From an uncultured Draconibacterium sp. (lineage in GTDB: Bacteria; Bacteroidota; Bacteroidia; Bacteroidales; Prolixibacteraceae): a DNA stretch of 64,000 bases. The position numbers and the translations under genes are program-made. The stretch covers positions 2,079,001 to 2,143,000 of the forward strand of contig NZ_OY781464.1 of the NCBI RefSeq assembly GCF_963676735.1. The letters are read 5' to 3'. Below the pieces are notes generated by a model, which worked only from the letters and a program-made list of their open reading frames with translations, was not told the origin of the DNA and did no database searches. This document shows, one piece after another, positions 9,291-17,298 of the stretch (its first letter is position 1; each line of letters opens with the position of its first letter).

Positions 9291-10115
9291 CTAATTAATA
9301 TTTAAATCTTCTTCCTGATAATTTAAAATTTCAGAGGCTTTTTCGTAAAATTTCTCTACCTCTTTTTTATACTTGCTCTCGGGATACTCATCAATAAATG
9401 AAAAATATTCATCAAGAGCATTGGTATATCTTTCGTCTTGTTTATCGATAATACTGTTGGTTGCCAATAAATACTTCGATTTTAACAACATATATTTCAG
9501 GTCCTCGCGGTATTTACTTTCGGGATATTTCTCGAGGCTATTGCCTAAAGCAATAACAGCTGCTTTGTAATTCTCGAAATCGTAATACAACTTGGCGCTT
9601 AAATAGGATTTATACACCAGCTTATCTTCCATCTCGTCAATCAATCGATTGGCCTCTTCAACCCTGTCGTTATAGGGGTAAAGGTTTATGTACAACTGTA
9701 ATGCATCTATGGCTTCCTGTGTCACCTGCTGATCGAGCCTTGGTTTTGGCGATAAAAGATACGAGCAGTAACCAATCATAAACTGAGCTTCTTCCACATA
9801 TTCGCTGGTGGGGAACTCTTTTACCAATGATTTAAAATAATGACCGGCCATTAAATAATCTTTTTGACCAATCATACTTTTAGCGTAGTAATAATAAATT
9901 TTATCGGCTCGCGAAGTCCCCCTGTAAATATTTACCAGTTCTCTGAATAAAGTGGCAGAACGAACGTATTCACCGTCTTCATAATACTCCACTGCCTTTT
10001 TATACTTGAACTCGTAATCCGTACTTTTTACAATTTTATTGTAATCTCCACAAGAGCTGATAATGAACAAAATTGCTAGTAATCCAATTCCCAAAAATCT
10101 AGTTTTCATAAACAT
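9291..10115 (-). CDS. bamD: Outer membrane protein assembly factor BamD
   Basis: Lipoprotein of 274 residues (273 if started at the second Met at 10109) with lipobox ISSC (Cys22) and five TPR-like helical repeats (YKKAVEYYEDGEYVRSATLF; AKSMIGQKDYLMAGHYF; AQFMIGYCSYLLSPKPRLDQ). The SPKPRLDQ element is characteristic of BamD/YfiO. It serves as the lipoprotein scaffold of the BAM complex, which inserts beta-barrels in the outer membrane. First gene of the conserved minus-strand operon. A -7 box sits almost on top of the start (10120-10127), so the leader must be very short and the second Met at 10109 is a plausible real start. Confidence 0.92.
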   Translation of the reverse strand: MFMKTRFLGIGLLAILFIISSCGDYNKIVKSTDYEFKYKKAVEYYEDGEYVRSATLFRELVNIYRGTSRADKIYYYYAKSMIGQKDYLMAGHYFKSLVKEFPTSEYVEEAQFMIGYCSYLLSPKPRLDQQVTQEAIDALQLYINLYPYNDRVEEANRLIDEMEDKLVYKSYLSAKLYYDFENYKAAVIALGNSLEKYPESKYREDLKYMLLKSKYLLATNSIIDKQDERYTNALDEYFSFIDEYPESKYKKEVEKFYEKASEILNYQEEDLNIN

Positions 10116-10119
10116 GGCG

Positions 10120-10127
10120 CAAAAATA
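10120..10127 (-). promoter_or_regulatory. Candidate -7 box for the bamD operon
   Basis: Read on the minus strand the sequence is TATTTTTG, matching the Bacteroidota -7 consensus TAnnTTTG. It lies 4-12 bases upstream of the annotated start, implying a leaderless or nearly leaderless transcript. No clear TTTG -33 element is visible at the usual distance. Confidence 0.45.
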
Positions 10128-10303
10128 TACTTTTTTTAATTAACTGAAACCTATTTTACTTCAATTTTTACACAAATTAATCGGTTAAAAACACAATCTA
10201 TTTTACTCATTAATAGACCTGTAGGCAATTTGCGTAAAATAGCGATGTCGAAAATAACGCTATTTCGTATTTAAAACCTTATGAGTTAGTATTATTTAAC
10301 ACA

Positions 10304-10334
10304 TTTGCTGAGATTTTAAAAAAGATTACATTTG
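10304..10334 (+). promoter_or_regulatory. Bacteroidota-type promoter of the oxoamine synthase gene
   Basis: A -33 element TTTG (10304-10307) and a -7 element TACATTTG (10327-10334) are separated by 19 bases, matching the sigma-ABfr consensus TTTG/TAnnTTTG. Transcription would start near 10341, leaving a leader of about 28 bases before the GTG at 10369. Confidence 0.7.
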
Positions 10335-10368
10335 CATCCTTATAATCGAAACTTAAAAACGAATCATC

Positions 10369-11631
10369 GTGGATATTTTTGCAAAATTCAGAAACAATAA
10401 AGGTGATATTGGCAAGTGGATGGACCAGATTCACGGATATTTTGCTTTTCCGAAACTGGAAGGCGAAATTTCGGCCAGAATGAATTTCCGAGGAAAAGAA
10501 GTGTTAACCTGGAGTTTAAATAACTACCTGGGCTTGGCCAATCATCCTGAAGTTAGAAAAGCTGATGCGGATGCTGCCGCACAGTATGGAATGGCCTACC
10601 CAATGGGAGCCAGAATGATGTCGGGGCAAACTGACAAACACGAGCAATTGGAACGTGAATTGGCAGCGTTTGTTAGTAAACCAGATGCTTTCTTGTTAAA
10701 CTATGGTTACCAGGGAATGGTATCAGCTATTGAGGTGCTTGCCGGGCGTAACGATGTTATTGTATACGATTCAGAATCGCATGCCTGTATTATGGATGGC
10801 GTTTTCCTGCACAAAGCTAAAGGCGGTAAAAGTTTTGTTTTCCAACACAACGACATTGAAAAATGCCGTAAAATGTTAGGATTTGCTACAAAACGTGCAC
10901 AGGAAACCGGCGGTGGTATTTTGTTGATTACTGAAGGTGTTTTTGGGATGACCGGACAGGTAGGTAAACTTGACGAGATTGTTGCCCTGAAAAAAGAATT
11001 TGATTTCCGTTTATTTGTTGACGATGCGCACGGATTTGGAACCATGGGGCCAACAGGTGCTGGATCGGGCGAACATTTTGGTGTACAAGACGGTATTGAC
11101 CTTTATTTCGGCACCTTCGCGAAAGCAATGGCCGGAATCGGTGGTTTTATAGCCTGCGAAACAGATATTTGCTATATTTTACGTTACAACATGCGTTCGC
11201 AAACATTTGCAAAATCGTTGCCAATGGCAATGACTATTGGGGCACTTAAGCGCCTTGACATGATTCGTACCATGCCTGAATTGCGCGAAAATCTCTGGAA
11301 AATTGTTAACGCCTTACAAAGCGGATTAAAAGAAGCCGGTTTCGACCTGGGCAAAACCAATACGCAGGTAACTCCGGTATACATGAAGGGAGGAGAGGAA
11401 GAAGCTACTCAAATGATTTACGACCTTCGTGAAAACTATGGTATTTTCTGCTCAATGGTAGTTTACCCGGTTATTCCGAAAGGTGAAATTTTGCTTCGTT
11501 TGATACCAACAGCGATGCACACTTTAGAAGATGTGGAATTAACACTTGCTGCTTTTAAAGAAACCCGTAAAAAACTGGTTGCCGGAGAATACCGCACCGG
11601 AGAAATTGCCAAGGTTCAGGTTGATATGTAA
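10369..11631 (+). CDS. Alpha-oxoamine synthase, serine palmitoyltransferase-like
   Basis: A PLP enzyme of 420 residues in the alpha-oxoamine synthase family (serine palmitoyltransferase, KBL, BioF, HemA), condensing an amino acid with an acyl-CoA. Family motifs: WSLNNYLGLANHPEV, GARMMSGQTDKHEQLE, ESHACIMDG (substrate His), TEGVFGMTGQ, VDDAHGFGTMG (PLP-contacting Asp and His) and the PLP lysine in TFAKAMAG. Bacteroidota make sphingolipids, and this branch is often annotated as serine palmitoyltransferase; sequence alone does not separate that from 2-amino-3-ketobutyrate CoA ligase. It starts with GTG, behind a good promoter and with no other in-frame ATG nearby, and ends at a strong terminator, so it is a single-gene transcript. 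Confidence 0.85.
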   Translation: MDIFAKFRNNKGDIGKWMDQIHGYFAFPKLEGEISARMNFRGKEVLTWSLNNYLGLANHPEVRKADADAAAQYGMAYPMGARMMSGQTDKHEQLERELAAFVSKPDAFLLNYGYQGMVSAIEVLAGRNDVIVYDSESHACIMDGVFLHKAKGGKSFVFQHNDIEKCRKMLGFATKRAQETGGGILLITEGVFGMTGQVGKLDEIVALKKEFDFRLFVDDAHGFGTMGPTGAGSGEHFGVQDGIDLYFGTFAKAMAGIGGFIACETDICYILRYNMRSQTFAKSLPMAMTIGALKRLDMIRTMPELRENLWKIVNALQSGLKEAGFDLGKTNTQVTPVYMKGGEEEATQMIYDLRENYGIFCSMVVYPVIPKGEILLRLIPTAMHTLEDVELTLAAFKETRKKLVAGEYRTGEIAKVQVDM

Positions 11632-11653
11632 TATCTTAGAAACTAAATAAAAG

Positions 11654-11683
11654 AAAGGTTGCATTTGTATGCAGCCTTTTTTT
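11654..11683 (+). terminator. Rho-independent terminator
   Basis: A 10-bp stem (AAAGGTTGCA at 11654-11663 with TGCAGCCTTT at 11670-11679, one G-T pair) closes a 6-base loop and runs into a T tract to 11683. It terminates the oxoamine synthase gene 22 bases after its stop, and the A-rich left side could also serve the convergent DUF1080 gene, which ends at 11689. Confidence 0.85.
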
Positions 11684-11688
11684 ATGGC

Positions 11689-12402
11689 TTACGGTGTTGT
11701 TTGCGCAATGGCTGTCAGTTCCAACTTTCTGAATTCAACCTCAACACCTTCAGCTTGCACTGCAATTTGACCTTTTGTAGCGGTACAATTATACCCCAGG
11801 TTAACCAAATCATCATTCACCCAAACTTTAATCGTATCTGCAACACATTCTATTTTCATGTTATTCCATTCTCCAAGCGGGTTTTCCGAGTTATTGGTAA
11901 GATTAATAATTCTACGTTTTTTCCCTTCTGTAATCCCCCACTCCTCTTCCGGACCACGTCGCTCCATCATATCTGGCACCGTAATATCTTCAACAATGCA
12001 CCAGAAATCGCCGGCATCGCCATACTGCATTTGTACTTCTAACGATTGCGGGAACATTTTATACAAAGCCCGGGGTGTTGATGCGTGTACCAGAATACCA
12101 CAATTACCGGGCTCGTTAGCAAAACGATATTCTACCTCGAGGCGGTAATTCTGAAATACCGAATCGGTAATTAAATGCCCGCGTGGTTCGCCCATGCTGA
12201 CCAATAACGAATCACGCACCAAAAATGAGGGTTCCAGACCGGGATTATTGTCGGCATCCGGAATATCGGCATGCCACCCTTCGAGATTTATTCCGTTAAA
12301 TAATTTTACCGTTTTATCAGGCGCTGTTTTGCAAGCACAAAACACAAAAATCATTACTGTTAACCACAAATATTTCCTCATCCTATTAAGAGTTTGATCC
12401 AT
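11689..12402 (-). CDS. DUF1080 lipoprotein (3-keto-disaccharide hydrolase domain)
   Basis: A 237-residue protein with a signal peptide and lipobox (VFCAC). The DUF1080 concanavalin-like fold is recognised by LFNGINLEGWHAD, FQNYRLEVEYRF, NCGILVHA, SLEVQMQYGDAGDFW and the closing GQIAVQAEGVEVEFRKLEL. Members of this domain hydrolyse 3-keto-glycosides or bind sugars; substrate unknown here. The Met at 12381 gives a tidier signal peptide (MRKYLWLTVMIF) than the first Met at 12402, which abuts the stop of the upstream esterase gene. Likely cotranscribed with that esterase, suggesting a role in plant or algal polysaccharide use. Confidence 0.85.
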   Translation of the reverse strand: MDQTLNRMRKYLWLTVMIFVFCACKTAPDKTVKLFNGINLEGWHADIPDADNNPGLEPSFLVRDSLLVSMGEPRGHLITDSVFQNYRLEVEYRFANEPGNCGILVHASTPRALYKMFPQSLEVQMQYGDAGDFWCIVEDITVPDMMERRGPEEEWGITEGKKRRIINLTNNSENPLGEWNNMKIECVADTIKVWVNDDLVNLGYNCTATKGQIAVQAEGVEVEFRKLELTAIAQTTP

Positions 12403-13668
12403 CTATTTTATAAACATTTCTGCCCACTTAAGGTACTGTTCCCAATCGTAATCAGTTACATTGTGTTTCCCTGCTCTGATGTGATAAGCCAGCGTGTTAT
12501 GAACAGCTTGATTTACAGGTGGCAGAATTGGTTGTTCAATACCTTTTTTACCATACAGCTCAAACACGGGAGTGGCATATAAAGCGGCTAAAAATTCGCC
12601 TTTTGGATCGGCCCACAGGTCTTCCTCGGCACTGGCAATATATACGGGTCGTGGTGCAATACAGGCAATTAATTCATGTTGGTCGAGCGGTAAAGCATTT
12701 TCGTTTTTGCTGTAGTTCTTAAAATTCTTACAAAACCAGTGCGGAAATGAACGATTTATGCGCCATACTGTTTCTCCGAACCGTCGTTTCGACAATGCAG
12801 CCCCGCCACAGCCCGAGTTGTTTGAAATAACTCCTGCAAAACGCCTATCGCTGGCTCCTGCCCACAAGGATGTTTTACCTAAACGGGAATGACCAAATAC
12901 AATCACCTTTGAGGCATCAACAGCATCATCAGTTTCAAAATAATCCATGCTTCGGCTTAAGCCCCATGCCCATGCAGAAATTGCTCCCCATTCATCTTCT
13001 GCAGGTTGTTGCTGGTCATCTACGTAGAATAGTGAATGAACTCCGTCAGAAAAGTCATCCTTATCGGGATCAACTTCACAGTAATAAATAACTGCTAATC
13101 CAAAACCTGCATCAATTATTTTTTCCACCGGCCAACGATCCGAGCGTGCCCCCCGCGATTGTTCTGTTAACTGATTATTTATAATACCAAACGACGGATT
13201 ATTTTTAGCCCATGCTTCTGAAATAATTATATTCACATCGTTGACTATGGTATGATTACCATAAAAATTATAAGCTACAAAAATGGGGGCTGGCGTTAAT
13301 TGTTTGGGTAAATAAAGTAATATGGTAAAATGAATCTGCTTATTTTCTTTTTCAAAAAATAACTCCACTTGTTTTCTGATAGCTTTGCCGTTTATGGCTT
13401 CGGCACTTTCTTCCAGAATTTCTACCGATGAAATGGCCAACTGCCCCGGAACCTCGCCATAAATATTTTTCGAGAAAAAATCCATTAGCTCCGGTCTTCG
13501 TTTTTTTTCCCACTTTTTTGTGTTCCTTATTTTGCTGCCATTAAAACTTTTTAAGGGGTCCGACAATTTAAATTCGGGAACTTTATCCTCATCGTAATTA
13601 ACATCAAACTGGCCGTAAGCATTAGATAACAAAAGGGAAAATAAAAGGCAAAACACTAATTTTTTCAT
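12403..13668 (-). CDS. CE15-like glucuronoyl esterase family hydrolase
   Basis: A secreted alpha/beta hydrolase of 421 residues with signal peptide (cleavage near NAYGQ, residue 20). The nucleophile motif GHSRLGKT (Ser261) matches the GxSRxGK pattern of CE15 glucuronoyl esterases, which cleave ester bonds between 4-O-methylglucuronic acid and lignin alcohols; NNSGCGG and IACIAPRPVYIASAEEDLWADP are also family-typical, and the likely catalytic His is in RAGKHNVTD near the C terminus. It could instead act on other uronic or acetyl esters. Upstream gene of a two-gene unit with the DUF1080 protein. The 168 bases before it hold A/T runs and no promoter I can name. Confidence 0.85.
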   Translation of the reverse strand: MKKLVFCLLFSLLLSNAYGQFDVNYDEDKVPEFKLSDPLKSFNGSKIRNTKKWEKKRRPELMDFFSKNIYGEVPGQLAISSVEILEESAEAINGKAIRKQVELFFEKENKQIHFTILLYLPKQLTPAPIFVAYNFYGNHTIVNDVNIIISEAWAKNNPSFGIINNQLTEQSRGARSDRWPVEKIIDAGFGLAVIYYCEVDPDKDDFSDGVHSLFYVDDQQQPAEDEWGAISAWAWGLSRSMDYFETDDAVDASKVIVFGHSRLGKTSLWAGASDRRFAGVISNNSGCGGAALSKRRFGETVWRINRSFPHWFCKNFKNYSKNENALPLDQHELIACIAPRPVYIASAEEDLWADPKGEFLAALYATPVFELYGKKGIEQPILPPVNQAVHNTLAYHIRAGKHNVTDYDWEQYLKWAEMFIK

Positions 13669-13836
13669 GATAGAAACAGCAACTGATAATTAAGCAACAT
13701 TGCTTAAAATTGGCAATTTGTTGGTTCTGTAGCAAGCATTTTTTTGATTTTTTTTTGATTTTTTCAGGATTCAGAAGAACGAGATGCCCGCGAAGAACAT
13801 TACAAATTGAGTTGACTCATCGCATATAAGCTGTTC

Positions 13837-15150
13837 CTATTTTTGTAAAATTTTACCTTCTTTTTTGTATTCTTTTCTAATGCTCATTAAAAGGTCTTCC
13901 TTTTCAAGTCGTTTATTTTTCTTTTTAATGGTAAGCAAACCGGCATACTGAACAATGTTTACAATATTTGCACCGGTAAGCTCAAAATTTGTAGCCAGCT
14001 CTTCAGGAAAGATATTGCTCTGTAAAAACTTTTTCGCAGGTAAATAAAGTTCCCACAATTTTTGACGCTCCTCCACGCCGGGCAATTCAAACTCAACAAA
14101 TGCATTAAATCGTCGGGTAAAGGCGCTGTCGATATTTCCTTTCATGTTTGAAGCCAAAATAACCAAGCCCTTATAACTTTCCACCCTTTGCAACAAATAA
14201 GATACTTCCTGATTGGCGTATTTATCGTGTGCATCGCGCACATTCGTGCGCTTTCCAAACAACGAGTCGGCCTCATCAAAAAACAAAATCCAGTTTTTAT
14301 TTTCTGCCTTGTTAAACAATCCCGATAAATTTTTTTCCGTTTCGCCGATATATTTTGAAATCACCATCGACAAATCAACACGATATACATCGCGCCCGGT
14401 GTATTTACCCAACAAACATGCAGTAAGTGTTTTACCTGTGCCTGACGGGCCATAAAACAGAACCTGGTAACCGGGTTTTATTTTATCCTGCAGGTTCCAT
14501 TTTTCCAGCAGTTGTTCGTTATAGTTTAACCAGGTTTCAAGTTCATAAACCTCGTTCAGTGTTTTAGCTTTTAATACCAGGTTTTGCCAGGTAAAATTTG
14601 TAAAAATGCGCTGCGCCGGAAAATCGCTCCCCAACTTTGGGCGCGATATTTTTCCCGAGATAAACAAATCAATGTATTCGTCGTCGAGGATTAACTTACC
14701 ACTCATTTTTGGTTCACCTGGTGGAACTGGCTCTAAATACAATATATTTTTTTGGGCGAAAAGATGCTCCTCATCAAACAGACCAGCTATCTCCAGCCTT
14801 TTATCAATATCGTGCCCGGCTAAAATGTACAGAGCTGTTTCTCCTGTTGGTAGTAGTCCACGATGATTTTTCCCTTTTACACCGCCAAACTCAGGAAAAT
14901 CGCCGCCATTGGGAAGGTATTCAGCGATAATATTATTAAAAAATTCTGGAGAAATATGAGGAACAAGCGCAATTAAAAGTACAACTATTTCCGACTGATT
15001 TAATTTATATCCCTCTATGTATTTTCCCAAAACAGAATCATCAAGACCAACCGTCTCAAACTTTACAGGATTTAAAGGAATTCCTTTTATTTCATGATTG
15101 AGTCGATTTTTTATAAAATCTTGCAACCTAGACAGAACAAGTTTTTTCAT
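13837..15150 (-). CDS. eCIS AAA+ ATPase (Afp15-like)
   Basis: A 437-residue protein with an N-terminal eCIS-specific region (about 1-180) and a classical AAA+ module: Walker A GPSGTGKT (234-241), Walker B ILFFDEAD (288-295), sensor ILASN, and arginine-finger region AFTRRFNAF. In Afp/PVC-type contractile systems this ATPase (Afp15) is needed for assembly or effector loading, not for T6SS ClpV-like recycling. It is the last gene of the eCIS operon, 14 bases after the cargo gene, which fits a job in handling that cargo. Confidence 0.93.
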   Translation of the reverse strand: MKKLVLSRLQDFIKNRLNHEIKGIPLNPVKFETVGLDDSVLGKYIEGYKLNQSEIVVLLIALVPHISPEFFNNIIAEYLPNGGDFPEFGGVKGKNHRGLLPTGETALYILAGHDIDKRLEIAGLFDEEHLFAQKNILYLEPVPPGEPKMSGKLILDDEYIDLFISGKISRPKLGSDFPAQRIFTNFTWQNLVLKAKTLNEVYELETWLNYNEQLLEKWNLQDKIKPGYQVLFYGPSGTGKTLTACLLGKYTGRDVYRVDLSMVISKYIGETEKNLSGLFNKAENKNWILFFDEADSLFGKRTNVRDAHDKYANQEVSYLLQRVESYKGLVILASNMKGNIDSAFTRRFNAFVEFELPGVEERQKLWELYLPAKKFLQSNIFPEELATNFELTGANIVNIVQYAGLLTIKKKNKRLEKEDLLMSIRKEYKKEGKILQK

Positions 15151-15164
15151 TATTCAGCAAATTA

Positions 15165-17294
15165 TTAGGAGCTTTGGTTTTCCAGAAAAGTTACATTTGA
15201 AAAATAACGTCGAAAAATATTCCATGGCAAGACTCTGGTAGGCAGGTTTCCTCCACCTAATGATTCACCATGCGGATTACGCAGGGTAATGGTATCATCA
15301 TTAATATCCATAACGGTATAAGCATGCAAAGGAACAATTTTATTGAGTCGGGTAAATTGATTTGGTTCAAACCTTCCTGTTCCTGCAGTTACTGGTTGAT
15401 TTGACCGGAATGCAGCTCTCACTCTGGTAATTAATTGTTCATTAGTCAAACTACTTAGATTCAGCTCTTCCGCTTCCTGCCCCAGTAAGGTTTCTAATGC
15501 ATTCTCTTCAAAACCTCCTTCAATTTCATCATAACTACCTTTTAACTTTGCATAGGCCTTCTCAAACAAACGAACCCAAAGTTCGGTTCCCTGCGCATTC
15601 GTATCTCCAGCGTTTGCATATGTTAGAGCACCTCTGCCGCTATCTCGCTGAGGGAAAGTAGCAGTGACATTAACAACTTGTTGTCGGAAATTATCACCAT
15701 CTCTTACATATAATATTACATTATAAGAACCATCAGATTGTTGTGATATCCTATTTCTCAATGCGTCCGGATTGCTTCTGGCAATTGCAGCAAGTGAAGC
15801 AAGAAAATAACAGTCGCCAATGGCACCTTGTGTAATATCATCAGGAGAATATTCGTCAGTATCATCGCGGTCGTTGCCAATTGTTGCAATTGGCCCGGTT
15901 TGAGTTGCACCATAGCTTGAAGTTGAATCGTTTGCCTGAATAGCAGGATCGGTGCCACTCAACATGGAGTTAAAACGTTGTAAATAATCGCCGGATAAAT
16001 CATCGCGAACAACTCCCACAAAAGTTGTATGCGTTCTCAGTTCCGAAAGCTGTGCAGGCGACATGGAAAGCATCGTAGTATAAATCAAACTTTCATCCGT
16101 TCCTGTTCCAACAGTGGCCGTCCATAAAGAGTTTATGTAGGCGGGATAAGCAGACTCAGCCCCATATCGGAAAAGTAATTGAGTTTTTGCATAATCATGT
16201 CCCGACATTTCATTTCTTAATGTTCGTTGTACCCATGTTGATTGTTTCAATAAAGCCCTGTTTGAAGAACTTCGAATTGCATCGTACACCAACTCCTCAT
16301 TTGTTCCGGCTCCGTCTGTTGCTTCCCATATAGTTAAAATTCCTGGTGGAAAATTTGTTTCCGGCCCATACTTTAGTAACAACCTGGCTTTAAACAAATC
16401 GTATCCCGATAATTCAGAACTTAAAATTCCCTCTATTCGGCCTCTTAAAAGATTTCTTTCGCTGCAGCCTCTAATGGCGCTAAAAATACCCTCTTCATCG
16501 GTTCCCCATCCGCTTGCCGCATCGGCAACTTGCTGATATGCTTCATCTGCGGTCGATCGCTGAACTAATGTTTGGGAAGTGCTGGCCCCTTGTTGTAAAG
16601 TATGAGTTAACTCGTGGGCAATTAGTTTTTGGCCACTTTCAGAATGAGGTTGATATTGTCCGGTATTAAAATAAATATCATTGCCCGAAGTAAATGCCCG
16701 TGCCCCCAAATCTTTATTTAATTGAATGGCACGACTGTCAGTATGTATTTTTACATTGCTAAAATCAGCCCCGAACCCACTCTCCATTTCCTGCTGAACA
16801 GTTCTATTTAGCTCACTTCCTGCGCCTCTGCTCTGTTTTAATAATTGTTCCGTTGTATGTTGTCTACCAACGGTATTATCTTCACGCTTTGTTTGTAGCG
16901 ATTCCTCCTCTTCGTTATTTACAGATTGTTGCTGAATTTCAAACTTGGGCTGTACTTCTTCCTCCTCAGACTCCCGTTGTAAATTCAACATATCCAATTT
17001 GGTTTGTGCTTCTTCCTCCTCTTCAACTTGCTTCTGTACCAGCGAAGTTATTGATTCTGAGTGTAATTTTTTTTGAGGTATTGAATTTTCAGCAGGACTA
17101 AAAAATGGCTGAGAAGTGTTTCTTTCATTTATTACCTGATCGGCAACACGATCGGCCTCTTTTTCGTATTTATCATTAGATTCACCAATATTTAACTTTG
17201 CCTGCCCGGTAAAAAAGCCTGACGCCGTTTTTTTTGAAAAGAAGGACCGACTGCTCTTTCCTGGATTTTCCGGTTTATTTACTTTTGTTTTCAT
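15165..17294 (-). CDS. eCIS cargo: DUF4157 + annexin-like repeats + calpain-type protease
   Basis: A 709-residue predicted eCIS effector, no signal peptide. From the ATG at 17294 (preferred over 17312, which would overlap the tape-measure gene): basic Ser/Lys-rich N terminus; acidic linker with repeated EEEE/QxK blocks (~90-140); eCIS-associated DUF4157 domain with zinc-protease-like HELTH (227-231); three annexin-like repeats (~250-312, 322-380, 390-447), each with a G-x-G-T-D/N-E element; calpain domain (~478-705) with QGAIGDCYFLAS (Cys495), PLHAYTV (His657) and LRNPHGE (Asn673), so the triad is complete. DUF4157 marks proteins packed in eCIS particles. Annexin and calpain modules suggest calcium-dependent membrane binding and proteolysis in the target; that is inference. 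Encoded between tape measure and ATPase. Confidence 0.9.
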   Translation of the reverse strand: MKTKVNKPENPGKSSRSFFSKKTASGFFTGQAKLNIGESNDKYEKEADRVADQVINERNTSQPFFSPAENSIPQKKLHSESITSLVQKQVEEEEEAQTKLDMLNLQRESEEEEVQPKFEIQQQSVNNEEEESLQTKREDNTVGRQHTTEQLLKQSRGAGSELNRTVQQEMESGFGADFSNVKIHTDSRAIQLNKDLGARAFTSGNDIYFNTGQYQPHSESGQKLIAHELTHTLQQGASTSQTLVQRSTADEAYQQVADAASGWGTDEEGIFSAIRGCSERNLLRGRIEGILSSELSGYDLFKARLLLKYGPETNFPPGILTIWEATDGAGTNEELVYDAIRSSSNRALLKQSTWVQRTLRNEMSGHDYAKTQLLFRYGAESAYPAYINSLWTATVGTGTDESLIYTTMLSMSPAQLSELRTHTTFVGVVRDDLSGDYLQRFNSMLSGTDPAIQANDSTSSYGATQTGPIATIGNDRDDTDEYSPDDITQGAIGDCYFLASLAAIARSNPDALRNRISQQSDGSYNVILYVRDGDNFRQQVVNVTATFPQRDSGRGALTYANAGDTNAQGTELWVRLFEKAYAKLKGSYDEIEGGFEENALETLLGQEAEELNLSSLTNEQLITRVRAAFRSNQPVTAGTGRFEPNQFTRLNKIVPLHAYTVMDINDDTITLRNPHGESLGGGNLPTRVLPWNIFRRYFSNVTFLENQSS

Positions 17295-17298
17295 AAGC

